Source: Lachnospiraceae bacterium (GTDB lineage Bacteria > Bacillota > Clostridia > Lachnospirales > Lachnospiraceae). From it: DNA of 64,000 nucleotides. Numbering within the stretch: position 1 is the first letter of the stretch; each line of letters opens with the position of its first letter. The DNA is taken from contig CAJTEW010000005.1 in NCBI GenBank assembly GCA_910575605.1, forward strand, positions 62,001 through 126,000. The letters run 5' to 3'. Under the pieces are notes generated by a model. That model ran no database searches. It saw only the letters and a list, made by a program, of their open reading frames with translations, and was not told the origin of the DNA. A program made the position numbers and the translations under genes. Below are positions 46,465-55,904 of the stretch, piece by piece.

Positions 46465-48876
46465 ATGAAATATGGACATTTTGACGACACAGAACGGGAA
46501 TATGTTATAGAACGGCCGGATACCCCCGCTCCCTGGGTAAACTATCTGGGTTCTCCGGAATATGGAGCAATTATTTCCAATAATGCAGGCGGTTACAGTT
46601 TTGCAAAGTCAGGCGCAAATGGAAGGATTCTGCGTTACATTTTCAACAGCTTTGATCAGCCCGGCAGATATCTTTACATCCGTGATAACGAGTCTAAGGA
46701 TTACTGGTCTGCCTCCTGGCAGCCGGTGGGCAAAGACCTTAACAATTATGAAAGTAAATGTTATCACGGTATGGGCTATACCAGGATGACCTCCAGTTAT
46801 GACAGGATCAGCTCGGAAGCCCGCTACTATGTTCCTCTGGGTAAATCCTACGAAGTGTGGGGACTTTCTGTAACAAATAATTCTACACGTACCAGAAGCC
46901 TTACCTTGAGCGGCTATGCCGAATTTACAAATCATAGTAATTATGAGCAGGATCAGGTGAATCTACAGTATTCTCTGTTCATTACAAAAACATTATTTGA
47001 AAAGAACCAGATTATTCAGCAGATTCATGGCAATCTGGACGTCCTGCCAGAAGACGAGCAAGTAGATGACAAAAATGTAACAGAACGCTTCTTTGGCCTT
47101 GCAGGCGCTCCAATATCCTCCTATTGCGGGGAAAAAGAACATTTCCTTGGCAGATATCACAGCTATAGCAATCCACAGGGAATCCTGTCAGGCGATCTTG
47201 GAAATGTAACCAGTTACAACGAAAATTCCTGCGGCGCTCTTTCCTGCAGCGTTACTCTGGCTCCGGGAGAAACGAAAGACATTGCTTTTTTGCTTGGAAC
47301 AGGCGGCTTTCATGAATCGTCCGCTCTTCTTGACGCTTATATAAATCCGGCAGAAATGATAAATCAGGAATTACTGGAACTGAAAAACTACTGGAATGAA
47401 AAATTAAACCGCCTGAAGGTAAATACGCCCAGCCCGGAATTTAACACGATGATAAATACTTGGAATGCTTATAACTGCTTCATGACATTTATCTGGTCCC
47501 GTGCCGCTTCCTTCATTTACTGCGGTCTTCGCAATGGCTATGGTTACCGTGACACCGTACAGGATATACAGGGAATCATTCATCTTGCGCCAGAGATGGC
47601 AGCAGAGAAGCTCCGTTTCATGCTCTCGGCACAGGTAAGTAACGGCGGCGGACTTCCCCTTGTTAAATTCACACACAATCCAGGACATGAGGATACGCCG
47701 GATGACGCTTCCTACAGGCAGGAAACCGGCCACCCCGCCTATCGTGCCGATGACGCGCTGTGGCTTTTTCCAACCGTATACAAATATATTGCCGAGACCG
47801 GAAATACGGAATTTCTAAATGAAGTCATACCTTTCGCAGATAAAGGTGAAGCCACTGTTTACGAACATCTGAAACGTGCGGTTACATTCTCATTTGATCA
47901 CCTTGGTCCCCACGGTATGCCCGCAGGACTTTATGCGGATTGGAATGACTGCCTTCGTCTGGGCGCAAACGGAGAGTCCTCATTCGTTGCGATGCAGTTC
48001 TACTACGCAATGACTATTTTAAAGCAATTTGCCGGGTACATGAAGGATACGGAATATGAAAAATACCTCGAAAAAAGACAGGAAGAGACAGGCGATATAA
48101 TTCAAAAATTATGCTGGGATCAGGATCGCTTTATTCGCGGATATACAGAAGCCGGAGATCGGATCGGCGCTGCGAAAGACCCAGAAGCTAATCTGTGGCT
48201 GAATCCACAGAGCTGGTCTGTCATCAGCGGACTTGCCGCCGCCGATCAGGCCGATACAGCGCTTACAAATGTCTATCAACAATTAAATACGGAATATGGA
48301 GCCCTTCTGATGAATCCGCCCTATCATGCCAATGCCTTCGACGGCGCTCTTGCCGTCATATATAATCAGGGAACAAAAGAGAATGCCGGTATCTTCTCGC
48401 AATCTCAGGGCTGGTTGATCCTGGCAGAAGCTCTATGCGGACATGGAGAACGTGCTTTTACCTATTTTATAGAAAATGCACCTGCCGCTTGGAATAACCA
48501 GGCGGAACTCCGTTGTTTGGAACCTTACTGTTACGGACAATTTACAGAAGGACGTGCCAGCAAACATCACGGACGTTCTCATGTCCACTGGCTAACCGGA
48601 ACTGCCTCGACCATGATGGTTGGATGTGTGGAGGGGATCCTGGGGCTCCGTCCTGACCTGAATGGTATAACCCTATCTCCGGCTATTCCAATAAGCTGGA
48701 CACATTTGGAAATAGAGAAGGATTTTCGCGGAAAACATCTGCATATTCTTATCGAAAATCCGAACAAGCGGGAAACCGGTTACGAAAAGCTTATTCTAAA
48801 TGGCACAGAACTTGACAGTAATTATATCCCGGCCGATTGCCTTAAGGATAGAAATCATATTCAGATGATCCTCTAA
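46465..48876 (+). CDS. GH94-family phosphorylase, cellobiose phosphorylase-like
   Basis: Protein of 803 residues, cytosolic. The N-terminus (MKYGHFDDTEREYVIERPDT, PAPWVNYLG, NNAGGYSFAK) and the barrel motif NGYGYRDTVQDIQGIIHLAP match cellobiose or chitobiose phosphorylases. It would cleave a beta-linked disaccharide with phosphate to glucose-1-phosphate plus a sugar. LYADWNDCLRLGANGESSF and RGRASKHHGRSHVHW-type segments (seen here as GRASKHHGRSHVHWLTG) are also conserved. It lies 50 nt after the larger GH94 gene. The two may act on different linkages or lengths. Confidence 0.9.
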   Translation: MKYGHFDDTEREYVIERPDTPAPWVNYLGSPEYGAIISNNAGGYSFAKSGANGRILRYIFNSFDQPGRYLYIRDNESKDYWSASWQPVGKDLNNYESKCYHGMGYTRMTSSYDRISSEARYYVPLGKSYEVWGLSVTNNSTRTRSLTLSGYAEFTNHSNYEQDQVNLQYSLFITKTLFEKNQIIQQIHGNLDVLPEDEQVDDKNVTERFFGLAGAPISSYCGEKEHFLGRYHSYSNPQGILSGDLGNVTSYNENSCGALSCSVTLAPGETKDIAFLLGTGGFHESSALLDAYINPAEMINQELLELKNYWNEKLNRLKVNTPSPEFNTMINTWNAYNCFMTFIWSRAASFIYCGLRNGYGYRDTVQDIQGIIHLAPEMAAEKLRFMLSAQVSNGGGLPLVKFTHNPGHEDTPDDASYRQETGHPAYRADDALWLFPTVYKYIAETGNTEFLNEVIPFADKGEATVYEHLKRAVTFSFDHLGPHGMPAGLYADWNDCLRLGANGESSFVAMQFYYAMTILKQFAGYMKDTEYEKYLEKRQEETGDIIQKLCWDQDRFIRGYTEAGDRIGAAKDPEANLWLNPQSWSVISGLAAADQADTALTNVYQQLNTEYGALLMNPPYHANAFDGALAVIYNQGTKENAGIFSQSQGWLILAEALCGHGERAFTYFIENAPAAWNNQAELRCLEPYCYGQFTEGRASKHHGRSHVHWLTGTASTMMVGCVEGILGLRPDLNGITLSPAIPISWTHLEIEKDFRGKHLHILIENPNKRETGYEKLILNGTELDSNYIPADCLKDRNHIQMIL

Positions 48877-48898
48877 CCTATATAAGCGAATACCCAAA

Positions 48899-48937
48899 TA
48901 AAGGACGCAGCATTCTATACACTGCGTCCTTTTATTT
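48899..48937. terminator. Bidirectional terminator
   Basis: AAAGGACGCAG pairs with CTGCGTCCTTTT around an AT-rich loop and is followed by ATTTTAT. It separates the GH94 genes from the convergent AraC gene. Confidence 0.85.
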
Positions 48938-48950
48938 TATCTTCTGTTTT

Positions 48951-49700
48951 TTACTCAGTATCCCATTGGATTGTATGATTTAGATCCCGGTATTTCTTCG
49001 GAGTCATGCCGACATATTCCCGAAATTGTTGTATAAAATGGCTCTGTGAAGAAAAAGACAAACGGTTTGCAATATCAATCATTGAATATTCACTGTACTG
49101 TAACAGATTTTTTGCCATCTCAATTTTATGTCTGCGTATATAAGCGCTGACCGAATCACCAGTTTCTTTCTTGAACAATCGAGACAGATAGCTAGCAGAT
49201 ACTCCAAGCTCATCTGCTAAATCTTCAATCGTAATACGTTCTTTTATATGAGAATAAATATATTCCTTGCAAACACTGATATGTTTGGAATTCGTATCAC
49301 TATGGCATATCTTACACATCTTCTCCGTATAATCCAGAACCATAGCGTCATGAAGGTTCCGTACCCCTTGTACCGTGTGTATGTCATCCAGTCTCTGGAT
49401 ATAAAAATCACTCATTCTGAAAGCCTGTTCTAATTCCATGCCTTTTTGTTTACATAGACGAGTAATCATCGCTGTTGTAATAACAAAATGATATTTTAAA
49501 TTCGTAACCGGATTCCTCGATAACACACCAACTCCGTCGCTGTCCAGAAACCTTTCTTGCTCACAGTTCTTCCTGACTGCTTCCATGTCGCCGTTGGTTA
49601 CTGCCTGATAGAATAAAAATTCTTCTGTTGGTTGTCTATGCTCTACTTCATCGATATCATCTTCCGCTTCCAAGAGAAGCCATTCATCCTGATATCCCAT
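48951..49700 (-). CDS. AraC-family transcriptional regulator
   Basis: Protein of 249 residues. The last 100 residues are the double helix-turn-helix DNA-binding domain (ITIEDLADELGVSASYLSRL, SMIDIANRLSFSSQSHFIQQ, VGMTPKKYRDL). The N-terminal part is helical, without a cupin sensor fold. A cysteine pair (MCKICHSD) lies in the middle. It is convergent with the GH94 genes and likely controls the importer and phosphorylases through the 19-bp inverted repeat. That link is an inference from proximity. Confidence 0.88.
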   Translation of the reverse strand: MGYQDEWLLLEAEDDIDEVEHRQPTEEFLFYQAVTNGDMEAVRKNCEQERFLDSDGVGVLSRNPVTNLKYHFVITTAMITRLCKQKGMELEQAFRMSDFYIQRLDDIHTVQGVRNLHDAMVLDYTEKMCKICHSDTNSKHISVCKEYIYSHIKERITIEDLADELGVSASYLSRLFKKETGDSVSAYIRRHKIEMAKNLLQYSEYSMIDIANRLSFSSQSHFIQQFREYVGMTPKKYRDLNHTIQWDTE

Positions 49701-50004
49701 AGTATTATCCCCTTTCGTATCATTTCTTTCTGATAATCCGAAAAGATTTTATCGAATCTACGTCTAATTCTTCCTATAATCAAAAATCTTACTAATAATT
49801 ATAACTATAAAATTCTCATTGAACAATTATAATTTTTCTGTAGAACCTTTTTTAGACCTCTACCGGCTATTGACCAAGTGTTTTTATGTCATTATCCCTT
49901 CCTCCTTGTATAACTTCCTCCAATTGCTCATCATACTTTACCTGAAAAGATTATAGAATATTTTTATTCTTTATTATATTACATGAATGAAAGAAATATC
50001 AAAT
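49701..50004. other. Intergenic region, no gene seen
   Basis: AT-rich DNA upstream of the AraC gene. The only structure is GAAATATCA-AATTCA-TGATATTTC (49992-50015), an inverted repeat overlapping the end of the P-type ATPase gene, with T-rich sequence after it on the minus strand. It probably terminates that gene. Confidence 0.6.
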
Positions 50005-52026
50005 TCATGATATTTCTTCATTTACAAACAGACAACGGATTGCGTTCAGCACAGCAATAATCATAACACCTACATCTGCAAAAATCGCCAGATACATATT
50101 CGCAATGCCCACAGCCCCTAATGCAAGACAAGCAAATTTCACAACAAGCGCCATCGTAATATTCTGGTATACAATCCTCAGACACTTCCTTGAAATCTTG
50201 ATTGCTTTTGCAATCTTAATCGGATCATCATCCATCAGAACAATATCTGCTGCTTCGATTGCCGCATCGGAACCCATTGCTCCCATAGCGATACCAATAT
50301 CTGCTCTGGAAAGCACTGGCGCGTCATTGATACCGTCACCCACAAATGCCAATTTTGCCTTGCCAAGCTTCACCCGCAGAAGTTCTTCTACCTTATTCAC
50401 CTTATCTGCCGGCAGAAGTTCACTGTAAACCTCGTCAATCCCAAGAGAGGATGCGACCTGATTTGCCACTTTCTTTGCATCGCCTGTCAGCATGACAGTC
50501 TTATCTACACCTGCTTTCTTTAATTCCGCAATCGCCGCCTTAGAATGAGGTTTGATAATATCGGAAATTACGATATGCCCCGCATATTTCCCATTGATTG
50601 CCATATGGATAATCGTTCCGGTCTGGTGACAGTCCCGATAAGGAATATTCAAATGTTTCATCAGTTTATCGTTCCCGGCTGCAACCTCCATACCATCTAC
50701 TTTTGCAGTCACACCATTACCGCTGATTTCCTGTATATCCGATACACGAGTCCTGTCAATTTCTTTCCCATATGCCCGCTGTAAACTCTTGCTGATCGGA
50801 TGGGAAGATGCGCTTTCTGCAAAAGCAGCATACTCTAACAATTTTTCATTCCCTATAGTAGAATGATGGATCCCGTTTACTTCAAAGACACCTTTTGTCA
50901 TGGTTCCGGTTTTGTCAAAAACAACATACTTGGTCTGGGAGAGAATTTCCAGATAGTTTGAACCCTTTACTAGAATGCCTTCCTTACTTGCGCCTCCAAT
51001 GCCTGCAAAGAAACTTAAAGGAATACTGATTACCAGCGCACAAGGGCAGCTGATCACGAGGAATGTCAATGCCCGGTAAACCCAGACGCCCCAATCAGCA
51101 GACGATCCCATAAAAAGCATACGGACAACAGGAGGAAGGAACGCCAGTGCCAACGCCGCATAGCAGACAGCCGGAGTATAGATTTTTGCAAACTTCGAGA
51201 TAAAATCCTCTGATTTTGATTTACGGGAGCTTGCATTTTCCACCAAATCCAAAATCTTTGAAACTGTGGATTCCCCAAACTCCTTTGTCGTCTGTATCTT
51301 CAACACGCCTGTCATGCTGATACATCCGCTGATTACTTCGTCGCCAACCATTGCCTCCCTGGGCAGACTTTCCCCGGTCAATGCGCTGGTATTCAGGCTG
51401 GAAGCACCACAGATGATAATCCCGTCAATTGGCACTTTCTCTCCCGGCTGTACAACAATCACACTGCCAATCCCTACTTCATCCGGATCAATCTGCTGCA
51501 ATTTTCCATTTTTCTCTACATTCGCATAATCAGGACGAATGTCCATCAGGTTGCTGATATTCCGGCGGCTCTTACCAACTGCATATCCCTGAAACCACTC
51601 GCCAATCTGATAAAACAGCATAACGGCTATGGCTTCCAGATATTCGCCATTCTCATAAATAGCCAGCGCCATTGCTCCAATCGTAGCCACTGCCATCAGA
51701 AAACTCTCGTCAAATACCTGACGATTTTTAATTCCCTTTATAGCTTTTCGCAAAATGTCATATCCGATAGTCAGGTAATCAATCAGATAACATGCAAAAC
51801 GAAGCCATCTTCCTGCAGACGGGAATAAATACCCGTCAACCGCATCAAACATCTCTGCGGAAATAAACTGGAGCACCAATAAGATTCCGGCGCTGATTAA
51901 AATCCGAACCATCATAACCCTTTGCTTTTTTGTCATACCGTCTTTGCGGCTGCCAACAAAAATAAGAAGCGCCGCAGCCATTATGATAACGACCGTAAGC
52001 AGTATGCTTATCACTAATTCCTGCAT
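50005..52026 (-). CDS. Heavy-metal P1B-type ATPase (Zn/Cd/Pb class)
   Basis: Metal-exporting P-type ATPase of 673 residues. TGES is at 217-220, the CPC metal site in SCPCALVISIP at 327-329, and the phosphorylated Asp in DKTGTMTKG at 371-375. MLTGDAKKVA and GDGINDAPVL complete the hinge. The CPC class with a following K/N/D pattern fits Zn/Cd/Pb better than Cu. There is no N-terminal HMA domain. A separate HMA protein is encoded just upstream, so the metal sensor or donor has been split off. The start at 52026 follows AAAGGAG. Confidence 0.93.
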   Translation of the reverse strand: MQELVISILLTVVIIMAAALLIFVGSRKDGMTKKQRVMMVRILISAGILLVLQFISAEMFDAVDGYLFPSAGRWLRFACYLIDYLTIGYDILRKAIKGIKNRQVFDESFLMAVATIGAMALAIYENGEYLEAIAVMLFYQIGEWFQGYAVGKSRRNISNLMDIRPDYANVEKNGKLQQIDPDEVGIGSVIVVQPGEKVPIDGIIICGASSLNTSALTGESLPREAMVGDEVISGCISMTGVLKIQTTKEFGESTVSKILDLVENASSRKSKSEDFISKFAKIYTPAVCYAALALAFLPPVVRMLFMGSSADWGVWVYRALTFLVISCPCALVISIPLSFFAGIGGASKEGILVKGSNYLEILSQTKYVVFDKTGTMTKGVFEVNGIHHSTIGNEKLLEYAAFAESASSHPISKSLQRAYGKEIDRTRVSDIQEISGNGVTAKVDGMEVAAGNDKLMKHLNIPYRDCHQTGTIIHMAINGKYAGHIVISDIIKPHSKAAIAELKKAGVDKTVMLTGDAKKVANQVASSLGIDEVYSELLPADKVNKVEELLRVKLGKAKLAFVGDGINDAPVLSRADIGIAMGAMGSDAAIEAADIVLMDDDPIKIAKAIKISRKCLRIVYQNITMALVVKFACLALGAVGIANMYLAIFADVGVMIIAVLNAIRCLFVNEEIS

Positions 52027-52141
52027 AGTAAAAACTCCTTTCAAAATATGCTTAATCATTTAATTGTTACTGGTGAAAATGACACCCTTAAATTGCAGCG
52101 GTGCATTTTAAGGGTGTCATTCCGTCACTGGCAACCACCGC

Positions 52142-52360
52142 TTAAAGGAAAATCTCGCAGTCCGGCTCCACTTTCTTGCAGGCATCCAGCACGTTCTTCA
52201 TGACATCTTTCGGCTCCTGCCCCTCATCAAACTCCACAATCATCTTCTGTGTCATGAAATTAACTGTTGCGCTCTGCACACCAGCAGTCTTGCAAGCCGC
52301 ATCCTCCATCAAATTTGCGCAGTTGGCACAGTCTACCTCGATCTTGTAAGTTTTCTTCAT
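52142..52360 (-). CDS. Stand-alone HMA (heavy-metal-associated) protein
   Basis: Protein of 72 residues with a ferredoxin-like HMA fold. The metal site is VDCANCANLMED (CxxC). It ends in an acidic stretch (KVEPDCEIFL) that adds a third Cys. It probably delivers metal to, or regulates, the adjacent ATPase, which lacks its own HMA domain. Starts right after a GGAGG site and is cotranscribed with the ATPase. Confidence 0.9.
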   Translation of the reverse strand: MKKTYKIEVDCANCANLMEDAACKTAGVQSATVNFMTQKMIVEFDEGQEPKDVMKNVLDACKKVEPDCEIFL

Positions 52361-52393
52361 TGTAAAGTCCTCCTTATTTTCTGTTTTTCAATT

Positions 52394-52436
52394 TAATAAT
52401 TAAGCACTTGTTTAATTATTATAGCCGTAGTATAAT
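52394..52436. promoter_or_regulatory. ArsR/SmtB-type operator overlapping divergent promoters
   Basis: TAATAATTAA (52394-52403) and TTAATTATTA (52412-52421) form a perfect inverted repeat around GCACTTGT. The arsR promoter is TTGTTT (52408-52413), 17 nt, TATAAT (52431-52436), so its -35 box lies inside the operator. On the minus strand TATAAT (52417-52422) serves the HMA/ATPase genes. Metal binding by the repressor would release both sides. Confidence 0.8.
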
Positions 52437-52540
52437 ATACGCAAAGGTATACGTCAACATCCCCATATCATTCATTCCCAAATGGGCGAAAAGTATTTCC
52501 ATTTGGGCGAAATGCAACCGAGAAGAAAGGATAAAATAGT

Positions 52541-52909
52541 ATGAATTATATAAAGCTGCCACACCAACATGGAGAAGGACAACAAATCGCACTCATCCAG
52601 AAACAATTGGACCATGTAGATTATTTTCAGACCGTATCAGAAGTTTTTAAACAGCTTGGAGATACCACCAGAATCCGCATTTTCTGGCTCCTCTGCCATC
52701 AGGAGGAATGTGTCCTCAACATTTCTGCCATGTTAGATATGTCAAGCCCCGCTGTGTCCCATCACCTCCGTCCATTGAAGAACAGCGGCCTGGTCGTCTG
52801 CCGCCGAGAGGGAAAGGAAGTTTACTACCGTGCCGCAGATACGGAACAAGGACGCCTGCTACACCAAATGATTGAACAGATTATGGAAATCACCTGCCCT
52901 GAATTGTGA
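52541..52909 (+). CDS. ArsR/SmtB-family metal-responsive repressor
   Basis: Winged-helix repressor of 122 residues (FKQLGDTTRIRIFWLLCHQE, NISAMLDMSSPAVSHHLRPL, GKEVYYRAAD). Cysteines near the alpha-3 position (EECVLN) and at the C-terminus (ITCPEL), with several His residues at the N-terminus (PHQHGE), could form metal sites. It is divergent from the HMA and ATPase genes with the operator between them, so it very likely regulates them in response to Zn, Cd or a related ion. Confidence 0.92.
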   Translation: MNYIKLPHQHGEGQQIALIQKQLDHVDYFQTVSEVFKQLGDTTRIRIFWLLCHQEECVLNISAMLDMSSPAVSHHLRPLKNSGLVVCRREGKEVYYRAADTEQGRLLHQMIEQIMEITCPEL

Positions 52910-52919
52910 GGTCTGCCCT

Positions 52920-53828
52920 ATGAATAATGAATTTAAAAAAATATATAAAGATATAGAAAAGCTTCTTAAAAAAAACACAGGTGAATTTATTTCTCTTTAT
53001 CCCGGCATAGGGCTATCCTATCTGACATTTTCATCTGATTCTTTTTCCATACACCATAAGGCTATGTCACACATTATTCAGATTAACTACTGTAAGGCTG
53101 GACAGATTGTATGGGAAATGAAGAATAGAAACCGTATTTATTTGAATCCGGGAGATTTTTCGCTCCATACCATGAAAGCATGTGCAAATTCTATACTTAG
53201 CTTTCCAAGCGGTCAATATGTCGGACTTACTATTTATGTTGACTTACAGGAAACTTCCGGAAATCCGCCTGAATTATTGAAAGATAGCAATATTTTTGAA
53301 ACTATATTACCAGAAAAATTTTGTCAGGATGACAGTCCGCTTTTTCTTGCCGGAAATGAACAGACAGAACATATTTTTTCTGCATTTTATAACCAGCAGG
53401 AAACTCTCAAATTACCGTATCAAAAAGTTAAGGTTTTGGAGTTACTACTTTACATTGCTAAAATGGATTTTACTCCCAAAAATAAACTGGCTGAATATCA
53501 ATCTGATCTGATTGAAACCATCCACAAGATTCATGACCAGCTTTTGCGGTGTATGGCAGAAAGAATTACCATAGAGGATCTTTCCAAACAGTATCTTATT
53601 AATCCGACCACTTTAAAAAATGCTTTTAAGTCCGTTTATGGAACTTCACTTGCCGCGCATATCAAAGAACATCGCATGGAGCAGGCAGCAAAGATGTTAA
53701 AGGAAACCAATATGAGCATAGCAGAAATTGCAAGGGCAGTTGGCTACGATAGCCAAAGTAAATTCACCGCAGCCTTTAAAATATATTTTAAAATTCTTCC
53801 GAGAGAATACCGTAAAAGTATTACCTAA
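52920..53828 (+). CDS. AraC-family transcriptional regulator
   Basis: Protein of 302 residues. An N-terminal sensor region of about 200 residues (QINYCKAGQIVWEMKNRNRI, with beta-strands) is followed by a C-terminal double HTH (ITIEDLSKQYLINPTTLKNA, SIAEIARAVGYDSQSKFTAA, ILPREYRKS). The pattern is of the type that senses siderophores or other small molecules, but the ligand cannot be read. The start at 52920 lies 10 nt after the arsR stop with GAGG upstream. It may be cotranscribed with arsR. Confidence 0.85.
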   Translation: MNNEFKKIYKDIEKLLKKNTGEFISLYPGIGLSYLTFSSDSFSIHHKAMSHIIQINYCKAGQIVWEMKNRNRIYLNPGDFSLHTMKACANSILSFPSGQYVGLTIYVDLQETSGNPPELLKDSNIFETILPEKFCQDDSPLFLAGNEQTEHIFSAFYNQQETLKLPYQKVKVLELLLYIAKMDFTPKNKLAEYQSDLIETIHKIHDQLLRCMAERITIEDLSKQYLINPTTLKNAFKSVYGTSLAAHIKEHRMEQAAKMLKETNMSIAEIARAVGYDSQSKFTAAFKIYFKILPREYRKSIT

Positions 53829-53859
53829 TCTATTCTTTGTTAACTAGGTGGCTATATCT

Positions 53860-54113
53860 TTAACTTCGCTGCCGACATATTTCTCAAATAATTCCTAATG
53901 TCGCGCATATTTCCGACTTCTTTTGCCGCCCAGTTGCTTTATTCCTCGTTGGTCAATGATTTGATTCCGAACTTATCATTATAAAGGTCACGGATGGTTG
54001 CAAAAGGTGAAATTCCCATAATAGCAGCAACATCACTTCCTCCGATTCCAAGCCTCCGGTATGACAGCCAGTCCTCACTGAACCGGAGGTTATTGTTGAT
54101 ACGGATACCCTCA
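53860..54113 (-). pseudogene. YqaJ-type phage recombinase, N-terminal remnant
   Basis: Minus-strand coding remains: NNLRFSEDWLSYRRLGIGGS, DVAAIMGISPFATIRDLYND, then an in-frame stop after NEE, then NWAAKEVGNMRDIRN. The GGSD..A..G.SP pattern is that of the YqaJ/lambda-exonuclease-like family. More than half of the protein is missing. Its end abuts an integrase tail on the other strand. Confidence 0.65.
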
Positions 54114-54114
54114 A

Positions 54115-54272
54115 GGCGATACAGGACATACGCAGATTGATATGATTACAGATGTATATGCGTATATGCGCATATTCTCGATGAAGATCGAAAAGTTAAT
54201 GCGCAAAGATTTGGAGAGGCTTTTTACGCTAATTATGATCTGAGAAAAGTTACTCCACCCTTAATAAAGTAG
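54115..54272 (+). pseudogene. Tyrosine recombinase C-terminal remnant
   Basis: The plus strand reads GDTGHTQIDMITDVYAYM, which includes the catalytic-tyrosine region (HTQIDMITDVY). After a small duplication of TATGCG near 54159-54170 the frame continues ILDEDRKVNAQRFGEAFYAN, ending TPPLIK before the stop at 54270. It belongs to another integrase than the one at 36.7 kb. The following 54273-54600 holds only short unassigned coding scraps and the IS1182 upstream hairpin. Confidence 0.65.
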
Positions 54273-54600
54273 TTCGTCTACCCATTAGCATAATATTCAT
54301 TAAATAGATGTATTTCACAACTATTTCCTAAATAATACATTGTTTTTCTATCAATTTTATCTGAGCAGTTGTTAAGTCAGAAGTCTGAAGATGCCCTTGC
54401 TCGTTTTGCAAATAATCACATAAGTATTACTTAAAAAATTTCTGAATTCACCCTAAACTCCGCCTTAAGCGCACTAAGAACATCATAAAACTTCTTCCCA
54501 AACAGGGAATACACTGTCTACAATATTAAAAGCTCCTTTACTATGCAAAAAATAACTGCCAGACCTCGAAAGAATCCGGCAGTTGGTGTAAAATTAGTGT

Positions 54601-55240
54601 ATGACCAAACACATTAACTTACATAAAAATTATAGTCTAAATCAAGGCGGATATCAATTAAAACTTCCGCTAAATATTGAAACAATCATTCCAGAAGATG
54701 ATTCTGTGCGGTTGCTAAGCCAGTTTGTGGAGGCGATGGATCTGACTGACTTATATTCTACTTACGAAAGAATAAATTCAGTATCCCCAAGAACTCTTCT
54801 TAAGATTGTGCTTTACTCTTACATGAATGGGGATTATTCTTCCCGTTCCATGGAGCTTAACTGTAAAAGAGATATCAATTTCATGTTTCTTTTAGAAGGC
54901 GCGCCTGCTCCTGACCATGCAACATTTGCACGGTTCCGGAGCATTCATTTTGCACCTTGTTCTAAGCGGATCCTTGCAGAAATGTCCAATGCGCTTTTTG
55001 ACTTGGGAGAAATTTCAGGAGAAACGATTTTCATTGACGGCACAAAAATCGAAGCGGCCGCAAACAAATACACTTTTGTCTGGAAGAAAGCCGTAACCAA
55101 AAATCAGACAAAGCTTTTGATAAAACTTGCTGATTTTGTGGCGGAGTGCGAACAGCTCTACGGTTTAAAGATTGTTTATGGCGACACCGTAAAGATGAAG
55201 CATGTAAAGAAACTTCGCAAGAAAGCAGCCGTACCTCCTG
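54601..55240 (+). pseudogene. IS1182-family transposase, 3' truncated
   Basis: About 210 residues of an IS1182-type (IS5-superfamily) transposase: IIPEDDSVRLLSQFVEAMDL, ERINSVSPRTLLKIVLYSYM, APAPDHATFARFRSIHF, ETIFIDGTKIEAAANKYTF (first catalytic Asp in IDGTKIEA). Full-length members have 450-560 residues. The frame ends where GntR-gene sequence begins, near 55235-55240. A hairpin (CTGCCAGAC... CCGGCAG) at 54559-54583 precedes the gene and may be part of the element end. Confidence 0.82.
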
Positions 55241-55507
55241 AAGCCGTTTCTGATTAACAAAATCATTGTCCGATGTGACAGTATAGTTTTTGTTGCTGTG
55301 CGTATAAATCAAACCCGCCAGATTTAACAGCCTGTATGATCTTGCAACGGTGTTGACATTCAGGTGCAGCATATCCGCCATACTGCGAATGGACGGGATG
55401 TCCTCTTCGGGCAACAACCTAACACTTAGAATACCATATTCAAGCCTATGGGCTAATTGTTTGTAAATTGGAGACTTCTCATCAAAAGTCCATTCTATAT
55501 AATTCAT
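55235..55507 (-). pseudogene. GntR-family (YtrA-type) regulator, C-terminus replaced by IS1182
   Basis: The first 90 residues form an intact winged helix (SPIYKQLAHRLEYGILSVRL, IPSIRSMADMLHLNVNTVAR, GLIYTHSNKNYTVTS). YtrA-type regulators have 120-130 residues. Here the frame enters antisense IS1182 DNA and runs on to 55031 with unrelated residues. It starts at 55507 after AAGGAA and is the last gene of the transporter operon. It may still bind DNA, but its dimerisation helices are gone. Confidence 0.8.
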
Positions 55508-55526
55508 TTCTTGTTTCCTTAACAGC

Positions 55527-55880
55527 CTATTTCTTTTCCACAATCATAGCTCTGACTTTATCAAGAAACTCACAATCTGCTTTTTCGCAAAAGGTTATAC
55601 CATACAATTCAGCTTTGTTTGAGAGATTATTGCTGTCGCAAGCGGACATAAGCATAAAAGGAACAGAGATATTTCTTTCCCTGCAAGAACGCAGCAAATC
55701 TAAGCCTGTTCCGTCCCGCATATTATAATCAGAACAAATCAAGTCAACAGAATCTTTTTTCAGTTTTTCCAATGCGTCTTTAACGCCGGATGATTTCAAA
55801 ACTTCAAATTCTTTGCTCAACAATTCCGATAAAGCATATCTGAATGTTTCGTCATCATCTACAAGTAAAATTCTTTTCAA
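55527..55880 (-). CDS. Single-domain response regulator
   Basis: CheY-like receiver of 117 residues without output domain. DDD at residues 8-10 and Asp51 (LICSDYNMRDG) make the phosphorylation pocket, with Thr/Ser at MLMSACD and a Lys at EKADC. It is encoded between the peptide-resistance transporter genes and a GntR fragment on the same strand. It may act as a phosphate sink for the nearby histidine kinase or work with a distant partner. Confidence 0.88.
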   Translation of the reverse strand: MKRILLVDDDETFRYALSELLSKEFEVLKSSGVKDALEKLKKDSVDLICSDYNMRDGTGLDLLRSCRERNISVPFMLMSACDSNNLSNKAELYGITFCEKADCEFLDKVRAMIVEKK

Positions 55881-55904
55881 AATAACACCTTACTTTCTAC
55901 TGCA

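Noticed and set aside
54360-54545. Possible coding scraps on both strands before the IS1182 remnant
   Set aside because: The stretches are under 30 codons, have no start and match no family I know. I cannot support them as features.
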